64,000 nucleotides of DNA, taken from the NCBI RefSeq assembly GCF_014773385.1, contig NZ_JACXAI010000033.1:1-64000 (forward strand), read 5' to 3'. The stretch's first letter is position 1; the number at the start of each line of letters is the position of its first letter. Below are positions 45,300-54,911 of this stretch, piece by piece. The DNA comes from Metabacillus arenae. GTDB lineage: Bacteria; Bacillota; Bacilli; Bacillales; Bacillaceae. The translations under genes and the position numbers were made by a program. The notes under the pieces were generated by a model. It saw only the letters and a list, made by a program, of their open reading frames with translations, made no database searches and was not told where the DNA came from.

Positions 45300-46652
45300 T
45301 TATTTCTCTAAGCGTTTCTCTAATTCAGCTTTCTTTTCCTCAAAACCTTTCTTTCCGAGAAGGGCAAACATGTTTACTTTGTATGCTTCAACACCTGGCT
45401 GATCAAATGGATTAACTCCAAGTAAATAACCGCTCATCGCACACGCTTTCTCAAAGAAATAGACCATATATCCAAATGTATAAGCATCCAATTTCGGGAT
45501 GTTCAACACTAAGTTTGGTACACCGCCATCTGTATGAGCTAACATCGTACCTTCAAACGCCTTTTTGTTCACGAAATCCACTGTTTCACCTGCAATGTAA
45601 TTCAATCCATCTAAATCATTTGCGTCTTCTTCAATCGTAAGCTCGTGACGAGCAGACTCTACGTTAATAACCGTCTCAAATAGATCTCGGCGGCCTTCTT
45701 GCACAAATTGACCTAATGAATGCAAGTCAGTAGAAAAGTTAGCGGATGAAGGGTAAATACCTTTTTGATCTTTTCCTTCACTTTCACCAAATAGCTGTTT
45801 CCACCATTCTGCAAAATATTGCAATCCCGGTTCATAGTTAATTAACATTTCAATTGTTTTTCCCTTGTTATAAAGGACATTTCTTACCGCTGCATATTGA
45901 TAAGCTGCATTTTCTGCAAGCTCAGAATGAGAAAAGTCATCTTGTGCTGCTTGAGCACCGTTCATCATCTCTTCAATATTAGCTCCAGAAACTGCAATTG
46001 GAAGCAGACCAACAGCTGTCAGCACAGAAAAACGGCCCCCTACATCATCTGGAATGATAAAAGACTCATATCCTTCTTCTGTAGCTAACGTTTTTAAAGC
46101 TCCACGCGCTTTATCAGTTGTTGCATAAATACGTGCTTTTGCTTCTTCTTTGCCATACTTCTCCTCAAGAAGCTTACGATAAATACGGAAAGCAATCGCA
46201 GGCTCTGTTGTTGTCCCTGATTTTGAAATGACGTTAATAGAAAAGTCTTTCCCTTCTAATAAGTCCATCAAATCTTTCATATAAGAAGAGCTAATGTTGT
46301 TTCCAACGAAAATTACCTGAGGAGTTTTTCGTTGATCTTTAGAGAGAGCATTATAGAAAGAATGGTTTAACATCTCAATCGCTGCACGAGCCCCTAAATA
46401 AGACCCTCCAATTCCAATGACTAGCAGGACATCAGAATCCGATTTGATTTTCTCTGCAGACTTTTGAATACGGGAAAATTCTTCGCGATCATAATTTGTT
46501 GGCAGCTCAACCCAGCCAAGATAGTCGCTGCCTGCACCTGTCTTTTCATGAATTGAATGATGGGCCACTTTTACAAAATCTCGTAAATATGTAATTTCAT
46601 GTTCACTGAAAAAAGAAAATGCCTTCGAATAATCAAAACGAATATGAGTCAT
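45300..46652 (-). CDS. pgi: Glucose-6-phosphate isomerase
   Basis: Interconverts glucose 6-phosphate and fructose 6-phosphate in glycolysis. 450 residues, the usual Bacillus length. Signatures: [17 protein letters not shown] near residue 70, [15 protein letters not shown] near 137, [14 protein letters not shown] near 200 and the C-terminal [12 protein letters not shown] near 415. The ATG at 46652 has GGAGGATA at 8 bases. A large inverted repeat lies upstream at 46763. Confidence 0.97.
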   Translation of the reverse strand: MTHIRFDYSKAFSFFSEHEITYLRDFVKVAHHSIHEKTGAGSDYLGWVELPTNYDREEFSRIQKSAEKIKSDSDVLLVIGIGGSYLGARAAIEMLNHSFYNALSKDQRKTPQVIFVGNNISSSYMKDLMDLLEGKDFSINVISKSGTTTEPAIAFRIYRKLLEEKYGKEEAKARIYATTDKARGALKTLATEEGYESFIIPDDVGGRFSVLTAVGLLPIAVSGANIEEMMNGAQAAQDDFSHSELAENAAYQYAAVRNVLYNKGKTIEMLINYEPGLQYFAEWWKQLFGESEGKDQKGIYPSSANFSTDLHSLGQFVQEGRRDLFETVINVESARHELTIEEDANDLDGLNYIAGETVDFVNKKAFEGTMLAHTDGGVPNLVLNIPKLDAYTFGYMVYFFEKACAMSGYLLGVNPFDQPGVEAYKVNMFALLGKKGFEEKKAELEKRLEK

Positions 46653-46762
46653 AAAGATATCCTCCAAATCCTGAAAATTTCTTACCCCTTTCACTTTATC
46701 GGAACTAAATTATTAAATCAAGCTGCACGTAAAAATGTAAGCGTTATCAAATTTATTTTATT

Positions 46763-46811
46763 AAATTTGACTTTTATAAAAAGATGAGTAACTTTTTATA
46801 AGAAGTCAAAT
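46763..46811. repeat. Long inverted repeat upstream of pgi
   Basis: AATTTGACTTTTATAAAAAG pairs almost perfectly with CTTTTTATAAGAAGTCAAAT across an 8-base loop. It is 110 bases upstream of pgi and has no T tail in either direction fitting a terminator for a neighbouring gene, so a role in the pgi leader or as a protein site is possible. Confidence 0.6.
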
Positions 46812-47036
46812 TACTCTCATAGTGAGCCAAATGTAACTTTTTTGCGCCAAACTCTTCCTCCTGCTGGGAGATTTAAGCTAGACTTTATATTTGTGTGTCA
46901 GTCACAGAGTTTGGTGGAAGACGGTAAATAATCTTGGGCAAATAGTCATACTTTCCATTATAACTATGAGACAAAGATCATTAATGCAGCAGGAAATAGG
47001 CATGAAAAATTAAAACAACACTACTGAAAATTACTG

Positions 47037-47065
47037 TTGACAACTCGAGTTTATCGATTTATTAT
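47037..47065 (+). promoter_or_regulatory. Promoter of leuA
   Basis: Consensus -35 TTGACA (47037-47042), 17-base spacer, -10 TATTAT (47060-47065), about 25 bases before the T-box leader. Confidence 0.8.
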
Positions 47066-47089
47066 TACAAATAATTAAATAAAAACAAG

Positions 47090-47355
47090 CAAAGATTGGA
47101 AATAGTAGAAGGTTTATAATCTTTTTCAGAGAGCCGGTGGTTGGTGAGAATCGGTAGTTATCCCCTTTGAACTCATCCAAGAGCTACTCCCTGAACATGT
47201 TAAGTAGGGGATGTCGGTTTTCTGCCGTTACGAGGATAGGTGGTGATAGCTGCCGAAAATTGAGTGGGTTAATCATGTATTGATTAATCAATTAGAGTGG
47301 TACCGCGAGCAATGCCTCGTCTCTATATTTTTATAGAGGCGAGGCTTTTTTTATA
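47090..47355 (+). promoter_or_regulatory. Leucine T-box riboswitch upstream of leuA
   Basis: Leader RNA that senses uncharged tRNA. Stem I has AGAGAGCCGG...GGTTGGTGAGAATCGG and the specifier loop GAACTCATCC, with codon CTC (Leu) at 47172-47174. The T-box TGGTACCGCG is at 47298-47307, pairing with the tRNA 3' end through TGG. The intrinsic terminator GCCTCGTCTCTAT / ATAGAGGCGAGGC with seven T's ends at 47353. Leucine starvation should therefore raise leuA expression. Confidence 0.93.
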
Positions 47356-47384
47356 AATTAATATGACAAAGGAGTGTTTCTGAA

Positions 47385-48953
47385 ATGACGAGAAAAATTT
47401 GGGTGTTCGATACGACCTTAAGAGACGGTGAGCAAGTTCCAGGAGCTAAGCTGAATCTCTATGAAAAACTAGAAGCTGCTAAGCAATTAAAAAAGCTGCA
47501 AGTTGATATGATTGAAGCTGGTTTTCCTTCGTCATCAGCTGGTGATTTTAATGCTGTGAAGGAAATTGCTGCGAAAGTAGGAAATACGGATGACGTAATT
47601 ATCACTGCATTAGCAAGGGCAGTAAAATCTGATATTGATGCTGTTTATAATAGTGTGAAGTATGCTGAAAAACCCTTAATCCATATAGTGTTAGGTACTT
47701 CAGACATTCACGTGGAAAAGAAATTTGCGAAATCAAAAAGTCAAATATTGGATATCGGTGTTGATGCCGTAAAATATGCAAAAACATTACTACCCGATGT
47801 GCAATATTCAACAGAAGATGCGTCTCGCTCCGATTTTGAATACTTATGGGCAACAATTGAAGCTGTAGTAAAAGCTGGAGCTACCATTATTAATGTACCT
47901 GATACAGTTGGTTATGCTGAACCAGAAGAGTTTGGAAAGCTAATCTTTAAAATAAATGATCGCTTGAAAAACTTGAATGATCAAGTACTTTTAAGCGTCC
48001 ATTGCCATAATGATCTTGGTATGGCAACCGCTAATACACTATCTGCTATCAAAAATGGTGCAGATAAAGTGGAATGTACAATCAACGGGATCGGTGAACG
48101 TGCAGGTAATGCGTCTTTAGAAGAAGTAGTAATGGCAGTAAATACACGATCAGAGGTCTATCAAGCGTACACCAATATTAATACAAGAGAAATTATGAAT
48201 ACATCTAGGTTGATAAGCAGCTTCATGGGGCTTGATGTACAAGTAAATAAAGCGATAACAGGAGATAATGCCTTCGCTCATTCTTCAGGCATTCATCAAG
48301 ATGGTTTGTTGAAATCGAGGGATGCTTACGAAATCATTAGCCCGATTGAAGTCGGCCTTGATGATATGGAACTTGTTTTAACGGCTCGCTCTGGCCGTCA
48401 TGCAGTAAAAAATGCACTTGAGAAATTAGGTTTTACTCAATTAACTGAAACACAATTTGAAGGGATATTTGAAGCCTTTCTTGAATTAGCTGATGCAAAA
48501 AAAGAAGTTTATAATCATGATTTATATGTTATCGTTGAGAACTATTACACCGAACATGATATTCATAATCAAGATATAACAAATTATAGTGATAACTTTT
48601 TTGAACTAATGGACCTGCAAGTGATTAGTAATCCAATTTTTCCGTCTGCTAGTGTGAAAATGAAAAAAGCGGATCAAATTTTGAAAAACAGTGCAGTCGG
48701 TTCTGGTCCTATCGATGCTTTATATTCTGCTATTACAGAAATTAGTGAATTAGATATTAAATTGCTTGAATACAATATTAGCAGTGTTTCAAGAGGTAAA
48801 GAAGCATTAGGGAAAGTAAAGATTCAAGTGGAATATAAAGGGGAGATATATACGGCCAAAGCAACAGATACCGATATTATGAAAGCAAGTGCATTAGCGT
48901 ATATCAATGCAATAAATAGTATTGTAGTTGATCATTTACTTCCAGTTAAATAG
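47385..48953 (+). CDS. leuA: 2-isopropylmalate synthase
   Basis: Condenses acetyl-CoA with 2-ketoisovalerate, the first step of leucine synthesis. 522 residues. The HMGL-like barrel starts with [15 protein letters not shown] near residue 9; the metal-site [17 protein letters not shown] is near 205 and [18 protein letters not shown] near 237; GIHQDGLLK is near 305. The C-terminal allosteric LeuA dimer domain is present (from about 390). It stands alone, not in an ilv-leu operon, and interrupts the yug order between pgi and yugJ. A Leu-specific T-box controls it. Citramalate synthase or homocitrate synthase are less likely. Confidence 0.9.
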   Translation: MTRKIWVFDTTLRDGEQVPGAKLNLYEKLEAAKQLKKLQVDMIEAGFPSSSAGDFNAVKEIAAKVGNTDDVIITALARAVKSDIDAVYNSVKYAEKPLIHIVLGTSDIHVEKKFAKSKSQILDIGVDAVKYAKTLLPDVQYSTEDASRSDFEYLWATIEAVVKAGATIINVPDTVGYAEPEEFGKLIFKINDRLKNLNDQVLLSVHCHNDLGMATANTLSAIKNGADKVECTINGIGERAGNASLEEVVMAVNTRSEVYQAYTNINTREIMNTSRLISSFMGLDVQVNKAITGDNAFAHSSGIHQDGLLKSRDAYEIISPIEVGLDDMELVLTARSGRHAVKNALEKLGFTQLTETQFEGIFEAFLELADAKKEVYNHDLYVIVENYYTEHDIHNQDITNYSDNFFELMDLQVISNPIFPSASVKMKKADQILKNSAVGSGPIDALYSAITEISELDIKLLEYNISSVSRGKEALGKVKIQVEYKGEIYTAKATDTDIMKASALAYINAINSIVVDHLLPVK

Positions 48954-49009
48954 ATAAAAGCCCTATGTTTAATGATGCAGCTATTATTTGGAAGATGTAG
49001 AAATTAAAG

Positions 49010-49175
49010 ATGAAGGAAAGTGCAAAAGTAGTACAACAAAAATTGCTTGATTTATCGTTTTCAAATAAAGTAGTGGAGTTTTGTTAGACAGCACACGTAC
49101 TGCCTGATGCAGCAGAAGCAATCTGGTGTGAAGCTGGACGGACAAATTGCGAAATCGATTATTATTAAGCTAGAA
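49010..49175 (+). pseudogene. YbaK/EbsC (prolyl-tRNA editing) protein relic
   Basis: Three frames together read MKESAKVVQQKLLDLSFSN-KVVEF, then DSTRTA, DAAEAIWCEAG and QIAKSIIIKLE. This order matches the N-terminal third of YbaK/EbsC editing proteins (VVELPDSTRTA-x-DAA-x-AIGC-x-x-x-QIAKS). At least three frameshifts and stops separate the parts, and the remaining two-thirds is missing. Confidence 0.7.
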
Positions 49176-49227
49176 TACCCCTGTATTAAAATTCTGGGGC
49201 AGGGTAAAATTTTCATTTTTTGAAAAA

Positions 49228-49265
49228 GGCGAAAAAGCATCAATATGCTTTTTTCGCCCCCTTTT
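49228..49265. terminator. Bidirectional terminator after yugJ
   Basis: Stem GGCGAAAAAGCAT / ATGCTTTTTTCGCC with T tracts on both sides; it follows the minus-strand yugJ stop by 3 bases. Confidence 0.85.
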
Positions 49266-49267
49266 TG

Positions 49268-50431
49268 TTAAAGTGATGCTCTTAAGATTTGAATTGTATC
49301 TTCCTTATTCAATACTTTAAATCGACCGTATTCTCCTTTTACCATTGCCTTTTCGGCCATTAGGTCTATATTTTCTTCATCAATATTGTAATCTGCCAAT
49401 CGGCTTGGTGCACCTAGACTGCTCCAGAATTCGCTCAGCTTGTCGATCCCTTCCAAGGCTGTCTCCCGATCAGATTTACCGTTTGGATTTACGTTAAATA
49501 CTCGGATAGCAAGCTGTTTAACCCGATCCACATTTTCATCTAAAGTGAATTTCATCCAATTCGGGAAAAGAATCGCTAAACCGCCTGCATGAGGAATATC
49601 ATAGACAGCAGAAACAGAATGCTCGATATTATGAGTAGCCCAATCGCCTTGGTAGCCCATTTGAAGCATACCATTTAAAGCGATTGTCCCGTTGTAAAGA
49701 ATGGTTTCGCGAAGCTCATAGTTTTCTAAGTCCTTAAGTAATTCTGGGGCTGCCTCCATGACTGTTGTAAGAACTGATTCACACATCCGGTCCTGCAGGG
49801 GTGTGTTTGTTGTATGGTGAAAATATTGCTCAAGCACGTGAGACATCATATCAACAATTCCATATACAGTTTGATCCTTCGGTACTGTAAAAGTGTTCAC
49901 TGGATCCAAGATTGAGAACTTAGGGAATGTATGTGGACTGCCCCATCCATACTTTTCTTTTGTTTCCCAGTTCGTAATAACAGATCCTGAATTCATCTCA
50001 GATCCCGTTGCCGCAAGAGTTAAGACTGTTCCAAAAGGTAATGCTTCAGTCACAGTATGTTTTCTTGTTACAATATCCCATGTATCGCCATTATATTTTG
50101 CTCCTGCAGCTATTGCTTTCGTGCAGTCAATGACACTTCCTCCGCCGACAGCTAAGAGAAAATCGATGTTTTCCTTTTTGGCAATCTCTACCCCTTTATT
50201 AACGGTTGTCAAACGCGGATTCGGTTCAACCCCAGAAAGTTCAAATACTTCTGCATTTATTTCTTTCAGCATTGCGATTACTTGATCATACAGCCCATTT
50301 CGCTTGATACTGCCGCCGCCGTACACAATCAAAACGTTCTTTCCATATTTGGGTACTTCTACTTTAAGCTGTTCCAATTGATCTTTACCAAAGATTAATT
50401 TTGTTGGATTCCAATATGTAAAGTTGTTCAT
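49268..50431 (-). CDS. yugJ: Iron-type NAD(P)H-dependent butanol/alcohol dehydrogenase
   Basis: 387-residue group III iron alcohol dehydrogenase (butanol dehydrogenase BDH type). Nucleotide binding is shown by [13 protein letters not shown] near residue 38 and [17 protein letters not shown] near 95; metal ligands lie in [13 protein letters not shown] near 195 and [24 protein letters not shown] near 265-290. B. subtilis has two adjacent copies (yugJ, yugK); only one is here, and it resembles YugJ more by memory of the sequence. Cytoplasmic; reduces aldehydes or methylglyoxal-like compounds in relatives. Confidence 0.87.
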   Translation of the reverse strand: MNNFTYWNPTKLIFGKDQLEQLKVEVPKYGKNVLIVYGGGSIKRNGLYDQVIAMLKEINAEVFELSGVEPNPRLTTVNKGVEIAKKENIDFLLAVGGGSVIDCTKAIAAGAKYNGDTWDIVTRKHTVTEALPFGTVLTLAATGSEMNSGSVITNWETKEKYGWGSPHTFPKFSILDPVNTFTVPKDQTVYGIVDMMSHVLEQYFHHTTNTPLQDRMCESVLTTVMEAAPELLKDLENYELRETILYNGTIALNGMLQMGYQGDWATHNIEHSVSAVYDIPHAGGLAILFPNWMKFTLDENVDRVKQLAIRVFNVNPNGKSDRETALEGIDKLSEFWSSLGAPSRLADYNIDEENIDLMAEKAMVKGEYGRFKVLNKEDTIQILRASL

Positions 50432-50592
50432 TATTATCGCCTCCTAACTTAGATTATGTAAAAGATAAAAAATCTTGTAAAGAAATGCGCTCATTTAAAC
50501 TTTTCTATTCAAACATGAATAAAAAGAAGCTGGGCATCACAATCTATTACCGAGGAACCATTTTTTCCAAAGCATACTGAAGGAGGATCAAC

Positions 50593-50826
50593 ATGAGCGC
50601 AATTCAACGAATAGCACTAGTTCTTACTATTATCGGAGCAATCAATTGGGGGCTTATCGGCTTCTTCGGGTTTGATTTAGTAGCCGCTATTTTTGGCGGA
50701 CAAAATTCTTGGTTATCCCGTATCATCTATAGCTTAGTGGGAATTGCAGGTTTAATTAACCTAGGATTGCTTTTCAAGCCGGCAGCAGAGTTTGCTCGTG
50801 ACGAGCCAAGACCAGAAGGGCGATAG
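50593..50826 (+). CDS. yuzA: DUF378 (YuzA) small membrane protein
   Basis: 77 residues with two membrane helices and the DUF378 signature (AINWGLIGFFGFDLVAAIFGG near residue 18, SRIIYSLVGIAGLINLG). Function unknown. AGGAGG precedes the ATG. It is in the same place as yuzA of B. subtilis. Confidence 0.88.
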   Translation: MSAIQRIALVLTIIGAINWGLIGFFGFDLVAAIFGGQNSWLSRIIYSLVGIAGLINLGLLFKPAAEFARDEPRPEGR

Positions 50827-50843
50827 TAGTTAATTTTTAAAAG

Positions 50844-50875
50844 GACCTGGTACCTAATACCAGGTCTTTTTTCGT
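50844..50875 (+). terminator. Terminator of yuzA
   Basis: Stem GACCTGGTA / TACCAGGTC with TTTTTT. Confidence 0.85.
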
Positions 50876-50889
50876 TGATATCCTAATTT

Positions 50890-51010
50890 TGATCGCAAGA
50901 CAAAAGGACTGTGTTAGTTTAACTTCTCTTTGTAAGGATTGGCTTGTGGCCTCAGGAGGGCTAGGCGCTGGAGCTAAACAACGACAACACTCTATAAGTT
51001 AATACTTTTA
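50890..51010. repeat. Structured intergenic repeat, copy R3 (degraded)
   Basis: Retains GGATTGGCTTGTGGCCTCAGGA, GGCGCTGGAGCTAAACAACGACAAC and the TTAATACTTTTA end; the left arm is altered. Confidence 0.5.
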
Positions 51011-51064
51011 TTTTCTAATTTAAAGAAAAAGAATGAGTCGATAAACTCATTCTTTTAGGAATTA

Positions 51065-51448
51065 TTAACGTTTAGATTGCTCAATCCACTCTTCAAGCTT
51101 ATCCTTTAATGTGTTGAAGCCTTGTGGTGCAGAGTCAGTTTTAACAGTTGCAGTAGCTTGACGCTTTTTAGGCTGCTGCGGCTTTTTTACTTCAGGTTGT
51201 TCAGGTGCTTCCTGAGTAGCACGGATAGAAAGACTTAATTTTCCAGCTTCTTTGTCTACAGTAAGAACTTGAACTTGAACCTCATCGCCCACTTTAAGGT
51301 GCTCACTTACATCCTTAACAAATCCGTGTGTAATTTCAGAAATATGAACTAATCCTTGAGTTTCTTCATCTAGTGCAACAAAAGCCCCATAAGGTTGAAT
51401 TCCCGTAACTTTGCCTGTATACACATTACCTACTTCATAATTAGACAT
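51065..51448 (-). CDS. yugI: S1-domain general stress protein 13
   Basis: 127 residues. A single S1 RNA-binding domain fills residues 5-75 (GNVYTGKVTGIQPYGAFVAL, GLVHISEITHGFV, VQVQVLTVDKEAGKLSLSIR), followed by a basic, proline-rich linker and a short amphipathic end (DKLEEWIEQSKR). YugI is ribosome-associated in relatives. Position matches B. subtilis. Confidence 0.92.
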   Translation of the reverse strand: MSNYEVGNVYTGKVTGIQPYGAFVALDEETQGLVHISEITHGFVKDVSEHLKVGDEVQVQVLTVDKEAGKLSLSIRATQEAPEQPEVKKPQQPKKRQATATVKTDSAPQGFNTLKDKLEEWIEQSKR

Positions 51449-51554
51449 GGTAACACTCCTAAATAATTATTATATATGAACGTTTCTAATACGCAATTTA
51501 AAATTATATCATATGTTAATACTTTTTTCAAAAATAGATTACGTTATGTAAAAA

Positions 51555-51580
51555 GAAGCAGCGAAATTTTTCGCTGCTTC
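51555..51580 (-). terminator. Minus-strand terminator after alaRT
   Basis: Stem GAAGCAGCGAAA / TTTCGCTGCTTC; the minus-strand tail is TTTTTAC. Confidence 0.65.
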
Positions 51581-51690
51581 CGATATAGTGTGCTAAGATT
51601 CCTTAATTAATGTTTGCAGACAGGTTTATGGTAATTCGGAAGGGGAATAACTTAAAAACGAAGGCTTTCTTATGTATTCCCCCTTTTTTA

Positions 51691-51730
51691 GAGGATGACT
51701 TTGGTGCCAGGCACCTCATCCTCTTTTTTT
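51691..51730 (+). terminator. Hairpin with plus-strand T run after alaT
   Basis: Stem GAGGATGA / TCATCCTC contains an inner palindrome GGTGCCAGGCACC and ends in eight or more T's on the plus strand. No plus-strand gene reads into it, so it is either antisense-protective or a repeat-type hairpin. Confidence 0.55.
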
Positions 51731-52893
51731 TATTTTTTTAAAAACCTTTGAATTCTATTTAATGCTTCTTGTAAGTGTTCCAATGAAGATGCGTACGAAC
51801 AGCGTATAAATCCTTCCCCGCTTGGCCCAAAGACGTGCCCTGGGACGACTGCTACTTTTTCTTGAAGTAATAGCTGCTCGGCAAATTGTTCAGAAGTCAT
51901 CCCAGTTGCTGAAATCGACGGAAATGCGTAAAAGGCACCACCAGGATGATGGCATGTCAGTCCCATTTCGTTTAGTGATTCGACAAAGAGATTCCGTCTT
52001 CTGCGGTAGCTTTTTTTCATGGCTTCCACATCTTCCAATCCGTTCCTTAAAGCCTCTAGAGCGGCATACTGAGCCATTGTGGGAGCACACATCATTGAAT
52101 ATTGATGAATTTTTAACATCGACGCTAACAACTTTGATTCTGCCGCAACAAATCCTAAACGCCAGCCAGTCATCGCAAACCCTTTTGAAAATCCAGAAAT
52201 TAATATCGTTCTATCTTTCATGCCTTCAAGGGAAGCAAAGCTCGTAAACGTATCATCATAGGTAAGTTCAGCATAAATTTCATCAGAAATAACCAACAAA
52301 TCATTTTTATCTACTATAGCTGCTATTTCCTGCAATTCTTCTTTTGAATAAACGGATCCTGTTGGATTACTTGGACTGCAAAGCAAAAGTGCTTTCGTCT
52401 GAGGTGTGATGCTTTTCTCAAGCTGTTCTACCGTCAGTTTAAAATCGGATTTTACATTCGTTGCGAGCGGCACGGGTTTTCCTCCTGAAAGGGTGACCAA
52501 AGGGCCATAGGCAACAAAGCAAGGCTCTGGAACAATCACTTCTTCACCCGGATTGATGATCGCTCTTAATGCCAAATCGAGTGCCTGACTTGCTCCAACT
52601 GTAACGAATAGCTCATGTTTTGGATGATAGTTAATCGAAAACCGGCTTGATAAATAGCTTCCGATCTCTTCTCTTAATTCAATTAGACCAGCATTTGCAG
52701 TATAGGAGGTAAAGCCTTGTTCTAATGAAAGAATACTTGCTTCCCGTACGTTCCACGACGTTACAAAATCTGGTTCTCCGACGCCTAAAGATATGACACC
52801 CTCCATATTGGCTGCCAAATCAAAAAATCTTCTGATGCCTGATGGTTGTAATTCTTGAACAGTGTTTGATATGTAACGGGAAGTTTCAATCAT
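51730..52893 (-). CDS. alaT: Alanine transaminase-type aminotransferase
   Basis: 387-residue fold-type I aminotransferase, the equivalent of B. subtilis YugH (AlaT), transferring an amino group between glutamate and pyruvate. Blocks: SLGVGEPDFVTSWNVREA near residue 35, LLCSPSNPTGSVYSKEEL near 168, VISDEIYAELTYDD near 200, PLP lysine in ISGFSKGFAMTGWRLGF near 235, and EGFIRCSYASS near 365. Its ATG overlaps the alaR stop (ATGA), so both are one coupled operon. Confidence 0.9.
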   Translation of the reverse strand: MIETSRYISNTVQELQPSGIRRFFDLAANMEGVISLGVGEPDFVTSWNVREASILSLEQGFTSYTANAGLIELREEIGSYLSSRFSINYHPKHELFVTVGASQALDLALRAIINPGEEVIVPEPCFVAYGPLVTLSGGKPVPLATNVKSDFKLTVEQLEKSITPQTKALLLCSPSNPTGSVYSKEELQEIAAIVDKNDLLVISDEIYAELTYDDTFTSFASLEGMKDRTILISGFSKGFAMTGWRLGFVAAESKLLASMLKIHQYSMMCAPTMAQYAALEALRNGLEDVEAMKKSYRRRRNLFVESLNEMGLTCHHPGGAFYAFPSISATGMTSEQFAEQLLLQEKVAVVPGHVFGPSGEGFIRCSYASSLEHLQEALNRIQRFLKK

Positions 52894-53390
52894 GGAGACA
52901 CCACAATGCGTTTATCTTCTTCTCCAGTTTCAAAAATTCTTCCATCATGCTTGTATTTCTTTAAAATAAAGTGAGTTGTTGTTGATAACACTGAATCAAG
53001 AGTTGAAAGCTTTTCTGACACAAACTGGGCAACAGCAGACATTGAACGACCTTCAATTATAACAGACAAATCATAGGCACCAGACATCAAATAAACTGAT
53101 TTCACTTCCTTATATCGATAAATTCGTTCAGCTATTTCGTTAAAACCAACACCTCTTTTTGGTGTTACCTTTACATCAATCATTGCGGTTACACCTTCAT
53201 GTCCTTCTACCTTACGCCAATCAATGGTTGTCGAATAATCCATGATGATCTTTCTTTCTTCAAGACCTCGAATAAGTTCATTTGTTTCTTCTGTTTCTAA
53301 ACCAATCATTTTAGCTATAGAATCAATTGAAATTCGGCTGTTTTCTTCAAGAATTTCAAGAATTTCTGTTTCTTTTTCAGTTAACTTCAT
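52890..53390 (-). CDS. alaR: Lrp/AsnC-family regulator of alaT
   Basis: 166-residue Lrp/AsnC protein. The N-terminal helix-turn-helix (ETEILEILEENSRISIDSIAKMIG) is followed by the RAM ligand-binding domain (VEGHEGVTAMIDVKVTPKRG, VYLMSGAYDLSVIIEGRS). The ATG at 53390 has GGAGG at 8 bases; the earlier in-frame ATG overlaps that site. B. subtilis YugG (AlaR) activates alaT, and the overlapping gene order is conserved here. Confidence 0.9.
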   Translation of the reverse strand: MKLTEKETEILEILEENSRISIDSIAKMIGLETEETNELIRGLEERKIIMDYSTTIDWRKVEGHEGVTAMIDVKVTPKRGVGFNEIAERIYRYKEVKSVYLMSGAYDLSVIIEGRSMSAVAQFVSEKLSTLDSVLSTTTHFILKKYKHDGRIFETGEEDKRIVVSP

Positions 53391-53632
53391 TTTTCTTTCC
53401 TCCCCCATTTTTTAATAGAATCTTCAGATAATTATATCATGAAACCAAAAAAGGTATGTTTACAATCTTTTTGCAAATACCTGAGGATAGATTTGACATG
53501 AGTGGGTCGACTTCTTTAGGAAATACTATTGAAAAGGCATAAATCTGGGTATAGAACAATTATAAACAAAAAAAATTGATGTTAGTCTAACAAACATGAT
53601 AAAACAGAATATCATTGATGGAGTGATTAGGT

Positions 53633-54457
53633 ATGAATAACAGTTCTCATTTCACAATGAATGTGCAAGGCATCAATGTGTATTATGAACGATATTATAA
53701 CCCAAGTAAACCTCCACTTGTGTTAGTTCATGGTTTTTTATCATCCACTTTTTGTTATCGCAAGCTCATTCCCCTTCTAAAGGATGAATTTGAAATTATT
53801 GCAATTGATCTGCCGCCATTCGGGAAGTCAGAAAAATCAACATCCTTTGTGTATTCCTATCGTAATATGGCAAATTTAGTTATTAAAATGGTTGATAGGC
53901 TTCACATAAAAAATGCTTATTTAGCGGGACATTCAATGGGAGGACAAATTTCTTTGTATGCCATAAAAGCCAGGCCCGACTTATTTAAAAAGGTAATTCT
54001 GCTTTGCAGCTCGGGTTATATGAAACGTGCACATTCATCCTTAGTATTCAGCTCGTACATCCCTTATTTCTACCTGTTCATTAAACATTGGTTAGCCAGA
54101 CAGGGCGGAGTTCTTCGAAACCTCTCAAATGTTGTTCATGACAGGACATTAATTGACCAGGAAATGATGGATGGCTATGTTCAGCCTTTTTATGATGATA
54201 AGATTTTTTTAGCCTTAACCCGAATGATCAGGGATAGAGAAGGCGATCTTTCCCCTGAGGACTTAAATAGTATTGAGGTCCCCAGCCTAATAATATGGGG
54301 TGAGGAGGATAAGGTTATTCCAGTCCACATTGGAGAAAAGCTTCATAAAGACTTAAGAAATTCAAGCTTTGTCTCCTTTAAAAAGACAGGCCATTTGATC
54401 CCTGAGGAACGTCCTGAGTATGTTTCTGAGAAAATGTTCGATTTTTGTCATATTTAG
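53633..54457 (+). CDS. yugF: Alpha/beta hydrolase
   Basis: 274-residue alpha/beta hydrolase equivalent to YugF. The oxyanion segment LVHGFLSSTF is near residue 30, nucleophile AGHSMGGQISLYA near 102, acid residue in IIWGEEDKVIP near 225 and the His in KTGHLIPEERPEYV near 250. No signal peptide. Substrate unknown; relatives are esterases or haloalkane-dehalogenase-like. Confidence 0.9.
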   Translation: MNNSSHFTMNVQGINVYYERYYNPSKPPLVLVHGFLSSTFCYRKLIPLLKDEFEIIAIDLPPFGKSEKSTSFVYSYRNMANLVIKMVDRLHIKNAYLAGHSMGGQISLYAIKARPDLFKKVILLCSSGYMKRAHSSLVFSSYIPYFYLFIKHWLARQGGVLRNLSNVVHDRTLIDQEMMDGYVQPFYDDKIFLALTRMIRDREGDLSPEDLNSIEVPSLIIWGEEDKVIPVHIGEKLHKDLRNSSFVSFKKTGHLIPEERPEYVSEKMFDFCHI

Positions 54458-54541
54458 GAAACCCTAAAACTGAAAAAGGTTCCTGATTGTCCCATCGATA
54501 ATAATGAAGATTATGGACTGAACCTGGATATAAAAAAAATA

Positions 54542-54576
54542 CTGGCTCTCTTATCCTTGAGAGCCAAGCATTTTTA
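54542..54576. terminator. Terminator between yugF and yugE
   Basis: Stem TGGCTCTC / GAGAGCCA followed by TTTTTAAA, between convergent genes. Confidence 0.75.
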
Positions 54577-54834
54577 AATTTCACAGGAGGATTCATTTTT
54601 AACCTGCAGTAATCGCAAAGCCATTTTTTCACATTCATTTAAAGGAATAATTTGTTCTGATGTGAACTCGTAAATAGCCTGGATTTTCCGTGCAAGCCCT
54701 TTTGAATTATCCATTACATGTACGGCCTGAAGGACGTCTATGACTTCCGTTTCATAAAACCCCTCACCATAATTAAGGGGATCCCATCGAGTTAATATTT
54801 CAATTATTTTTTCATTCGCCAGTTTCTTTTCCAT
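54574..54834 (-). CDS. yugE: DUF1871 protein YugE
   Basis: 86 residues, the length of B. subtilis YugE, all-helical DUF1871 fold: IIEILTRWDPLNYGEGFYETEVIDVLQAVH, then ARKIQAIYEFTSEQIIPL. The start is ATG at 54834 behind GGGTGA. Function unknown. Confidence 0.88.
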   Translation of the reverse strand: MEKKLANEKIIEILTRWDPLNYGEGFYETEVIDVLQAVHVMDNSKGLARKIQAIYEFTSEQIIPLNECEKMALRLLQVKNESSCEI

Positions 54835-54911
54835 GAATATCACCCACAAATAAGTTACGATAATAGTGTACCATGTTTAAATCAAAGAGAAAATATCGAC
54901 GAGGTGAAATA

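Noticed and set aside
47385-48953. leuA gene as citramalate synthase
   Set aside because: The Leu-specific T-box and full-length LeuA domain layout favour isopropylmalate synthase.
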